Shown here: piece by piece, positions 14,163 through 19,352 of the stretch | Position numbering within the stretch: the first letter of the stretch is position 1 | Layout: every line of letters begins with the position of its first letter | DNA from: Dinghuibacter sp964544695 | Lineage (GTDB): Bacteria > Bacteroidota > Bacteroidia > Chitinophagales > Chitinophagaceae | DNA: 19,352 nt | Direction: 5' to 3' | NCBI GenBank assembly: GCA_964544695.1 | Contig: CAZJDB010000264.1 | Coordinates: forward strand, 1-19,352 | Made by a program: the position numbers and the translations under genes | The notes under the pieces: model-generated | What the model saw: the letters and a program-made list of their open reading frames with translations, nothing else | Told to the model about the DNA's origin: nothing | The model's database searches: none

Positions 14163-15395
14163 TTCAATGGAGGCTTCGCTTAGGGGCGTGATGGCACTCC
14201 AGGTGGCGGCATCATAGACGTCCATGGGCGTGGGGACGCCCAGTTTTATGGACTCGACGAAAGCATGGAGGACAAAGAAGTCCATGCCACCGTGCCCCGC
14301 GCCTTCCGTTGATTTACTCCAGCGTTGCCACAGGGGATGGTCGTATTTGGCGAACCAATCGGCGGCGGGATCCCATTGGTCGGGCTTGCTGGAACCTTCG
14401 ACGTACACGCCTTGCGCAACGTCCATCCACAGGCCGCCCGTGCCCTGCACGCGGAAGCCCAGGGAATAGGGGCGGGGATTATTGGTGTCGTGCTGCAGCA
14501 GGATGGTCTCTCCGTTCGCACAGTGGATGTGTGTAGTGACAATATCCCCGAGGTGGAAACGCACTTTGGCGTTGGGGTGGTTCTCGCCCCCATTTTTGAC
14601 GATATAATTATGTAGCCCCCTCGTTTTGGTGGCGAAAGATGATAGGGATAGAAAGCGATTCCCTCGGTTGATATCAACCATCATCGCCACAGGCCCTACG
14701 CCGTGCGTGGGATATAAATCGGCGTTGCGGTGCACGCTATGGTTGGTTCTCCAGCGGGCTTCACTAAAGGCCCCGGGCCCGAAATTGGTCCCATGATCCA
14801 GTTTGACGTCGCGCAGGTCGTGCTGATAGCCGGCCTGCAAATGGAGGAGCTCTCCGAACAGCCCCGCTCTTACCATATTCATAGCCGCCATCACATCCCT
14901 GCGGTAGCATACGTTTTCCAGCATCATGACGTGGGCCTTTTTTGCCTCGGTGGCGTGGACCACGTCCCAGTGTTCTTGCAGGGTCATGCCCAGCACCACT
15001 TCGGTGGCGACGTATTTGATTCCGGCGTTCAGGGCGTCCAGGATCATGGGAGTATGCCATTCCCAGGGCGTGGCGATGATGACCCCATCGAGGTTGCCCA
15101 TGGCCAGCAAGTCACGGTAGGCGTAGTCGTTGCCCGTAAATATTTTTGGCATCGGCTTCCCGGACTTGGTGATGATGTCCTTTGCCCTTTGCAGCATGCC
15201 GTCATCGACGTCGCAAATCGCGGCGATCTCGACATCCTGGCGACGCAAGGCTAACGCGAGGTGGCTTTCGCCGCGCAGGCCGGTGCCGATAATGCCCAAC
15301 CGGACGGTGCCGCCGGCGCTCGCTGCGGGGGCGCCCAGCCAAGCCCCCGCGGTGGCCAGGGATACCTGTTTAACGAAGTCTCTTCTTGTGCTCAT
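14073..15395 (-). CDS. Tat-exported GH109-like Gfo/Idh/MocA glycosidase
   Basis: The 440-residue protein starts MSTRRDFVKQVSLATAGAWL, a twin-arginine signal (RRDFVK), so it is folded and loaded with cofactor before export. The NAD-binding motif GIIGTGLRG (34-42) opens a Rossmann domain. ATPWEWH (109-115), TEVVLG (131-136), ENVCYRRDVMAAMNM (160-174), RWRTNHSVHRNADLYPTHGVGP (215-235) and PYSLGFRVQGTGGLWM are, from memory, characteristic of family GH109. GH109 alpha-N-acetylgalactosaminidases hydrolyse glycosides through transient oxidation by a tightly bound NAD. GGAGG directly abuts the ATG. The gene is divergent from the response regulator across a 68-base spacer. A non-GH109 Gfo/Idh oxidoreductase is the alternative, but motif agreement is strong. 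Confidence 0.88.
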   Translation of the reverse strand: MSTRRDFVKQVSLATAGAWLGAPAASAGGTVRLGIIGTGLRGESHLALALRRQDVEIAAICDVDDGMLQRAKDIITKSGKPMPKIFTGNDYAYRDLLAMGNLDGVIIATPWEWHTPMILDALNAGIKYVATEVVLGMTLQEHWDVVHATEAKKAHVMMLENVCYRRDVMAAMNMVRAGLFGELLHLQAGYQHDLRDVKLDHGTNFGPGAFSEARWRTNHSVHRNADLYPTHGVGPVAMMVDINRGNRFLSLSSFATKTRGLHNYIVKNGGENHPNAKVRFHLGDIVTTHIHCANGETILLQHDTNNPRPYSLGFRVQGTGGLWMDVAQGVYVEGSSKPDQWDPAADWFAKYDHPLWQRWSKSTEGAGHGGMDFFVLHAFVESIKLGVPTPMDVYDAATWSAITPLSEASIELGFQTIEFPDFTGGHWMYRTNDFALGDEY

Positions 15396-15435
15396 CCTCC
15401 AATTTCGGAAACTTTCCCCACCAAAGTACCGACAA

Positions 15436-15451
15436 ACGATTGCGCAATCGT
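15436..15451. promoter_or_regulatory. Perfect 16-bp palindrome, candidate operator
   Basis: ACGATTGCGCAATCGT is its own reverse complement. It sits in the 68-base spacer between the divergent GH109-like and response-regulator genes. Its last base is the first base of the TAATTTTG -7 box, so it occupies the region between the -33 and -7 positions. A dimeric DNA-binding protein bound here would block or control transcription of the regulator and perhaps the GH109-like gene. The cognate protein is unknown; the neighbouring response regulator is one candidate. Confidence 0.55.
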
Positions 15452-15458
15452 AATTTTG
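15451..15458 (+). promoter_or_regulatory. -7 box of the response-regulator gene
   Basis: TAATTTTG matches TAnnTTTG exactly and ends five bases before the ATG at 15464. No TTTG is visible at the -33 position, where a palindrome partly lies instead, so the promoter may depend on an activator. The implied transcript has a very short leader or none. Confidence 0.6.
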
Positions 15459-15463
15459 CGGGG

Positions 15464-16807
15464 ATGTCCAAGACCGTTCTCATTATCGATGACGAAGAAA
15501 AGCTCCGCCAACTGTTGGCCCGCATCCTTCAACTGGAAGGCTATCATCTCTTCCAGGCGCCCAACCTGAAACTGGGATTGCAGCAACTCCAGCAGCAGGA
15601 CGTGGACGTGATCATCTGCGACGTAAAGCTCCCTGATGCCGATGGCGTCGAAGCCGTGGGCAAACTGCGCGAAAAGGCGCCCCATGCGGAGATCATTCTC
15701 CTTACCGCTTACGGGAACATTCCCGACGGGGTCAAGGCGATTAAAAACGGGGCTTTCGATTATATCACCAAGGGCGATGACAACGACAAGATCATACCCC
15801 TCGTGGCCAGGGCCACCGAACGCGTGGAGTTGCAAAAGCGCATCGCCCAACTGGAGGCCAGGGTTGGGAAGCGTTATGCCTTCGACAGCATCATAGGTAA
15901 ATCGGCACCCATCCGACACGCCATCGCGCTGGCCAAAAAAGTCGCGGATACAGGTACCACGGTCCTGCTGACGGGGGAAACGGGCACCGGAAAGGAAGTG
16001 TTTGCCCAGGCCATCCACCAGGAAAGCGGACGCAGGCTTAAACCCTTCGTTGCCATCAATTGCAGCGCTTTTTCCAAGGAGTTGTTGGAAAGCGAGATAT
16101 TCGGACACAAGGCAGGCGCCTTCACCGGGGCGAACAAAGATAAAAAAGGCCTCATCGAGGAAGCCCAGGAAGGCACCCTGTTCCTGGACGAAATCGGGGA
16201 AATGCCCTTTGAACTCCAGGCAAAACTTCTCCGCGTCCTGGAGAGCAAGGAATTCATCAAGGTCGGAGACACCAAAACCATCAAGGTGGATGTGCGGATC
16301 ATCGCCGCCACGAACCGGGACTTATCCGAAGAAGTGCGCAACGGACATTTCCGGGAAGACCTGCTCTACCGCCTCAACGTCTTTACCATTGAACTACCCG
16401 CATTGCGTCAGCGAAAAGAAGACATTCCTGGCCTGGTGCAGTATTATCTGGATGTATTTGTGGGAAAGACCAATAAGAAAAGTCTTACGCTGGACCCGAC
16501 GGTACTGCCCCTGCTCCAGGCACACGAATGGAAGGGGAATATCCGGGAATTGAAAAATGTCCTGGAAAGGGCCGTTATCCTTGCAGATTCGGTACTGCTG
16601 CCCGAACATTTGCCCCTGGATATTCAACTCTCGGCTCCGCATTCGACGCCCCATGTACTCAGCGCTTTCGACCTGGCCAGCGTGGAAAAGCTGCACATCC
16701 AGCGTGTATTGAACCATACCCACTGGAATAAAGCGGAGGCAGCCCGATTGTTGAACATCGGGCTGACCACGCTTTACCGGAAAATCGATGAGTACGGCCT
16801 ACAATGA
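15464..16807 (+). CDS. Sigma-54-dependent response regulator (NtrC/ZraR type)
   Basis: The 447-residue protein has three domains. The receiver domain (1-120) shows Asp9/Asp10, phosphoacceptor Asp53 (IICDVKLPD), Thr81 and Lys103. The AAA+ domain (about 140-370) has Walker A GETGTGKE (171-178), the sigma-54 contact loop GAFTGA (218-223), Walker B TLFLDEIGE (238-246) and a conserved Arg-rich segment (FREDLLYRLNVF). A Fis-type helix-turn-helix lies at the C-terminus (WNKAEAARLLNIGLTTLYRKIDEYGL). When phosphorylated it would activate sigma-54 promoters by ATP hydrolysis. I use the ATG at 15464 (MSKTVLIIDDEE); the frame opens at 15386 but the extra 26 residues lie across the promoter. No histidine kinase gene is present in the window, so the partner is elsewhere. 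The stop overlaps the PepSY-like gene on the other strand by nine bases. Confidence 0.95.
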   Translation: MSKTVLIIDDEEKLRQLLARILQLEGYHLFQAPNLKLGLQQLQQQDVDVIICDVKLPDADGVEAVGKLREKAPHAEIILLTAYGNIPDGVKAIKNGAFDYITKGDDNDKIIPLVARATERVELQKRIAQLEARVGKRYAFDSIIGKSAPIRHAIALAKKVADTGTTVLLTGETGTGKEVFAQAIHQESGRRLKPFVAINCSAFSKELLESEIFGHKAGAFTGANKDKKGLIEEAQEGTLFLDEIGEMPFELQAKLLRVLESKEFIKVGDTKTIKVDVRIIAATNRDLSEEVRNGHFREDLLYRLNVFTIELPALRQRKEDIPGLVQYYLDVFVGKTNKKSLTLDPTVLPLLQAHEWKGNIRELKNVLERAVILADSVLLPEHLPLDIQLSAPHSTPHVLSAFDLASVEKLHIQRVLNHTHWNKAEAARLLNIGLTTLYRKIDEYGLQ

Positions 16808-17257
16808 AGCCAGCATCGAATTCCGATCTACTTTAATTAACTGACCCTCCTGGTTGAAGTAAAGGACATCATTCTTTACGACTTTGCCGTGGTCCTTCTT
16901 TTCAACCCAGACCTGGAAGTTGTGGTGGCCCGGGGCCGTCACCTCACGCATACGATCTACCTTGTAGTCTTTGTATTCACTGTTCTTGAATCCCCTGCGC
17001 ACGTCCGAGGGCAGATCCATCGCCATGGGAACTCTGCGCTCGGTCCTTTCCCAAAGTCCACTGTTGGTAAACCACGCTTCGTACTTTTTCCCGTTATCGT
17101 GGAAGTTCACGCAGGTCTCCTTGTTGATCACCTGTACCTCATGCATTTTCGCGTAGGGATACATGCTATGGAAAGATGCCGAAACGGCTTGATTGTTGTC
17201 GCCTGCCATCGCCATTACAGGGAGTGCCAGACAAACGAGTCCTAGGATCTTTTTCAT
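16799..17257 (-). CDS. PepSY-like secreted protein, copy 1
   Basis: The 152-residue protein starts at the ATG at 17257 (MKKILGLVCLALPVMAMAGD); a TTG nine bases upstream is in frame but unlikely. A clear signal peptide ends near AMA-GD, so the mature protein is periplasmic or secreted. The body follows the Bacteroidota PepSY-like (beta-lactamase-inhibitor-like) pattern: FHSMYPYAKMHEV, VNFHDNGKKYEAWFTNSGLWERTE, LPSDVRRGFKNSEYKDYKVDRMREV, and a C-terminal strand VLYFNQEGQLIKVDRNSMLASL. It is clearly paralogous to the next gene, with the same signal peptide, block order and C-terminus. The function is unknown; PepSY-like domains are thought to bind or inhibit envelope enzymes. It is convergent with the response-regulator gene, overlapping it by nine bases. 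Confidence 0.85.
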   Translation of the reverse strand: MKKILGLVCLALPVMAMAGDNNQAVSASFHSMYPYAKMHEVQVINKETCVNFHDNGKKYEAWFTNSGLWERTERRVPMAMDLPSDVRRGFKNSEYKDYKVDRMREVTAPGHHNFQVWVEKKDHGKVVKNDVLYFNQEGQLIKVDRNSMLASL

Positions 17258-17312
17258 AGTTTTCAAGTTTGGTTACCTAACAGGAATCAAATAACGGGCC
17301 GTACGTGCCAAT

Positions 17313-17338
17313 CCCGGGCCGGTCTTGCCGGTCCCGGG
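17313..17338. terminator. Strong GC hairpin between the PepSY-like genes
   Basis: CCCGGGCCGG (17313-17322) pairs with CCGGTCCCGGG (17328-17338) around the loop TCTTG, with one bulged T. Downstream on the plus strand is CCTTTAACTTTTTG, a loose T-rich tail; on the minus strand there is no T run. It lies behind the stop of copy 2 (17356) and upstream of copy 1, so it could limit read-through or protect the mRNA end of copy 2. Confidence 0.4.
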
Positions 17339-17355
17339 GGGCCTTTAACTTTTTG

Positions 17356-17820
17356 TTATAGCGATGCCACCATCGATTTCCTTTGAACATCAGTCATTTG
17401 ACCCTGAGTGTTAAAATATAGGATATTGTTGTGCGTGAAACTGTCGTGGTGATCGGAATCATAATAATCCCCGTTGTCCACCCAGATTTCGTAGTTGTGA
17501 CGACCCGGAGCAATCACCTCCCAAATGCCATCGACGTTGCAACCTTCATAGCCACTATGCATGAAGCCGCTACGCACATTCGAGGGCAGTTCTCTTGTCA
17601 GTGCGATCTTACGCTGGGTCTTTTCCCAGCGGCCGTCGTTTTCAAAATAGGCCTGGTACTTTTTTCCGTCGTTACGGAAGTATACGCAGATATCCTTTTT
17701 TTCGTTTTTCACTCTACGCACCGTGGCATTGGGGTACATCTTGTGAAACGCAGCTGGTGTGTCCCCCCCAAGTGCAAATACGGGCAGGGCTATGCATATT
17801 AAACCTAATAGCTTTTTCAT
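17356..17820 (-). CDS. PepSY-like secreted protein, copy 2
   Basis: The 154-residue protein starts at the ATG at 17820 (MKKLLGLICIALPVFALGGD), giving a clean signal peptide. The frame stays open upstream to 17997, but that stretch lacks any signal and overlaps the neighbouring gene. It has the same PepSY-like layout as copy 1: FHKMYPNATVRRV, VYFRNDGKKYQAYFENDGRWEKTQ, LPSNVRSGFMHSGYEG, APGRHNYEIWVDNG, and ILYFNTQGQMTDVQRKSMVASL at the end. An extra Asp/His-rich insertion (GDYYDSDHHDSFTH, before the last strand) is absent from copy 1 and could bind metal. The two genes are tandem duplicates on the same strand, separated by 98 bases containing a GC hairpin. The target and role are unknown. Confidence 0.85.
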   Translation of the reverse strand: MKKLLGLICIALPVFALGGDTPAAFHKMYPNATVRRVKNEKKDICVYFRNDGKKYQAYFENDGRWEKTQRKIALTRELPSNVRSGFMHSGYEGCNVDGIWEVIAPGRHNYEIWVDNGDYYDSDHHDSFTHNNILYFNTQGQMTDVQRKSMVASL

Positions 17821-17857
17821 TGCTTTACATTTTAAAATAAAAAAATCGAAAGAACCT

Positions 17858-18199
17858 CTAGCACCCGGCAACTGGGGCCGGGGGACTGCGGAGGAAATGC
17901 AGTGTGAGGTATTGGGATGGTAAAAATCGTGACTCCGGAGTGATGCCGAACGCCGGCGCGAACAGGGGCCGGGTTTCGGGAATCCAAGGCTCGACATGCA
18001 CGAAATCCTTGTTACTAAAGCGTTTGTCCAGATAGACGTGGTGATATTTTACAAGGTGGGGGACGCCTTGTTGCTTGTACACGGGTCTCCTCCCGAATTC
18101 ATAAAATTTACTGGAAACGGTCTCGGTCATCAATGCCAGGGTGGCTAAACCAACCAGGCATTTAAACGCCAGGAGGCGATATGTATGAGCGCTACCCAT
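17858..18199 (-). CDS. Small Bacteroidota hypothetical protein, exported or membrane-anchored
   Basis: The 113-residue protein starts at the ATG at 18199 (MGSAHTYRLLAFKCLVG); the frame opens at a TTG at 18208, which lies within the spacer to the promoter box. One N-terminal hydrophobic helix (LLAFKCLVGLATLALM) is followed by a polar, His/Tyr-rich body (VKYHHVYLDKRF) and an aromatic C-terminus ending FLRSPPAPVAGC. The layout (N-terminal helix, short polar part, closing LRxPP) recalls a group of unnamed Bacteroidota proteins that I associate with genes near heavy-metal or RND efflux systems. Here it follows the second RND pump gene by 33 bases. A promoter box of its own lies immediately upstream. 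Family membership is from memory and uncertain; no function is proposed. Confidence 0.65.
   Translation of the reverse strand: MGSAHTYRLLAFKCLVGLATLALMTETVSSKFYEFGRRPVYKQQGVPHLVKYHHVYLDKRFSNKDFVHVEPWIPETRPLFAPAFGITPESRFLPSQYLTLHFLRSPPAPVAGC
17864..17882. terminator. GC hairpin near the 3' end of the hypothetical gene
   Basis: CCCGGC (17864-17869) and GCCGGG (17877-17882) form a six-base stem around AACTGGG, overlapping the last codons of the hypothetical gene. On the minus strand a run of seven T follows about 20 bases later, in the sequence leading to PepSY-like copy 2. That distance is too long for a classical terminator, so the call is weak. Confidence 0.3.
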
Positions 18200-18205
18200 A
18201 CGTAA

Positions 18206-18236
18206 CAAAAGTACATCTAAAGTCAGGCAAAGTCAA
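18206..18236 (-). promoter_or_regulatory. Bacteroidota-type promoter of the small hypothetical gene
   Basis: Read on the minus strand, TTG (18236-18234) and TACTTTTG (18213-18206) are 20 bases apart and match the Bacteroidota consensus. The -7 box ends six bases before the ATG at 18199. The -33 element overlaps the stop codon of the upstream RND pump gene, so the small gene can be expressed independently of the pump. Confidence 0.65.
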
Positions 18237-19352
18237 TGCCCGAAATCATTTTTAACAATCCTGTCCCCCGGGAATAAGGACACGCTGTTGAACGATTTTT
18301 TCTGTTGGATCCATCCATAAACCAAGGGTACCATGAAAAGAGCAGCAAAAGTGGACGCCGCCAGGCCCCCGATGACGGCCCTGCCCAGGGGAGCCGTCTG
18401 GTCCCCCGATTCCCCCAATCCGCTGGCCATGGGGATCATCCCCACGATCATAGCAGCGCTCGTCATCAGTATGGGTCTGAAGCGCATACCTGCGCTGACA
18501 ATTGCGGCTTTGAAGGGATCCCGGTATTCAAGCCTCAGGCGCTCCGCGTTGGTGACGATCAATAAGGCGTTGGCTACCGAGACGCCAATGGACATGATGA
18601 TGCCCATATAGGATTGAAGGTTCAGCGTGCCTCCCGTAGCCAGTAGGATCAGCAGGGACCCCAGGAGCACCGCGGGCACCGTAGACAAGACGCTGACCGC
18701 AACGGGGAAGGACTGGAAATTGGCGGCCAGCAGGAGCAGGATCACGACGATGGCCGCCAGGAGGCCACTTTGTAAGGAGTCCAGCGTTTCGGTCAGGAGG
18801 GAAGACATGCCCTTGATCTCGGGGACCAGGCCTAGGGGAGGAGTACCCAATGCGTGGATGGCGTCGCGAACGGCCTCGGAGGCGGAGCCCAGGTCTTTCT
18901 TATAGATGTTGGCGCTGATGGTCACGAAGCGCCTCGGCCCCGAACGGTCGTATTCCCCCGGGAGGGTATCGATGCTGATACTCGCCACGTCGGCCAGCAC
19001 CGGACGCATTTGCCCCTCCACCAGGGGAGTGCTATTCAGATCCTCCACCGATGTCATTTGGTATTCAGGAACTTCAACCTGGGTCTGGTAGGTGTATGAG
19101 TTCTTCTCATCCAGCCACAGGTTCTTGTTGGTAAACCGGCTGGAAGAAGTTGCATCCGTGATGCTTTTGGAGACATTTTCCAGGTTGAAGCCCATCAGTG
19201 CGAGGCGCTGGCGGTCCACGTCGATATTGACCACGGGGAACTTCAGGGGTTGGGCGATCTGGACATCCCTGAGGAAGGGGATCCGGCGAAGCGTATCGAC
19301 CAGGCGGTCGGCATATTGTTCGATATCCTGAATATTTTTCCCCGCCACGCGG
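18233..19352 (-). CDS. Second RND-family efflux pump, C-terminal third (runs off right edge)
   Basis: About 372 C-terminal residues are present; the 5' part lies beyond the right edge. Segments DVQIAQPLKFPVVNIDVDR, TSSSRFTNKNLWLDEK, TVPAVLLGSLLIL, LNLQSYMGIIMSIGVSVANALLIV, FRPILMTSAAMIVGMIP and APLGRAVIGGLAAST align throughout with the C-terminal half of the complete pump at 9161-12403, including the unusual NSVSLFPGD/ESVSLDPED tail. The two are close paralogs in opposite orientation. At the AcrB Lys940 position this copy has Ala (GVSVANALL), so it too lacks the Lys of classic drug pumps. Partner genes presumably lie beyond the right edge. Confidence 0.94.
   Translation of the reverse strand, partial: RVAGKNIQDIEQYADRLVDTLRRIPFLRDVQIAQPLKFPVVNIDVDRQRLALMGFNLENVSKSITDATSSSRFTNKNLWLDEKNSYTYQTQVEVPEYQMTSVEDLNSTPLVEGQMRPVLADVASISIDTLPGEYDRSGPRRFVTISANIYKKDLGSASEAVRDAIHALGTPPLGLVPEIKGMSSLLTETLDSLQSGLLAAIVVILLLLAANFQSFPVAVSVLSTVPAVLLGSLLILLATGGTLNLQSYMGIIMSIGVSVANALLIVTNAERLRLEYRDPFKAAIVSAGMRFRPILMTSAAMIVGMIPMASGLGESGDQTAPLGRAVIGGLAASTFAALFMVPLVYGWIQQKKSFNSVSLFPGDRIVKNDFGH

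Noticed and set aside
17296..17312. Sigma-54 promoter (TGGCACG on the minus strand) upstream of PepSY-like copy 1
   Set aside because: The -12 half lacks TTGC at the required distance.
17821..17997. N-terminal extension of PepSY-like copy 2
   Set aside because: The ATG at 17820 begins a textbook signal peptide almost identical to that of copy 1; the extension overlaps the hypothetical gene.

Overview
The window looks like a chromosomal segment of a moderately GC-rich Bacteroidota, most likely a Chitinophagaceae-type soil organism. The reasons are: exact TAnnTTTG -7 promoter boxes placed right before start codons, few Shine-Dalgarno sites, lysine-rich signal peptides followed by PepSY-like secreted proteins, a TM2/DUF2752 pair, and Bacteroidota-style glycosidases (GH51, GH109). 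The taxonomic call is inference from gene content only. I see no tRNA, rRNA, CRISPR, insertion sequence or phage gene.

Left edge (1-910): the 5' part of a secreted GH51 alpha-L-arabinofuranosidase gene on the minus strand. Next comes an AT-rich spacer with two mutually exclusive hairpins, then a plus-strand secreted mini-protein gene that appears broken by a frameshift.

Main region of interest (904-7685, all minus strand): a tightly packed six-gene operon, read right to left. It runs LysR regulator, APC permease closely resembling ethanolamine permeases, glutamine-synthetase-like gamma-glutamyl ligase, iron-type alcohol dehydrogenase, class I glutamine-amidotransferase-fold gamma-glutamyl hydrolase, and aldehyde dehydrogenase. 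Three of the five junctions overlap (two of them ATGA) and the other two gaps are 20 and 31 bases. Read as a pathway, this is uptake of ethanolamine or a similar amino alcohol, gamma-glutamylation, oxidation of the alcohol to aldehyde and then acid, and release of glutamate plus an amino acid (glycine, if the substrate is ethanolamine). It resembles the Puu putrescine pathway but has an alcohol dehydrogenase where Puu has an amine oxidase. The hydrolase also carries an unusual Gly/Ala tract encoded by an 18-bp tandem repeat.

Middle (7761-13490, plus strand): a three-component RND efflux operon in the order outer-membrane factor, RND pump, membrane fusion protein. It is followed by overlapping small membrane-protein genes (TM2 with zinc ribbon, DUF2752).

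Right part: a Tat-exported GH109-type glycosidase/oxidoreductase (minus) is divergent from a sigma-54-dependent response regulator (plus). Their shared spacer holds a perfect 16-bp palindrome directly abutting a -7 box. Then follow, on the minus strand, two tandem PepSY-like secreted proteins, a small Bacteroidota-type hypothetical protein, and the C-terminal third of a second RND pump that runs off the right edge and is clearly paralogous to the first pump.
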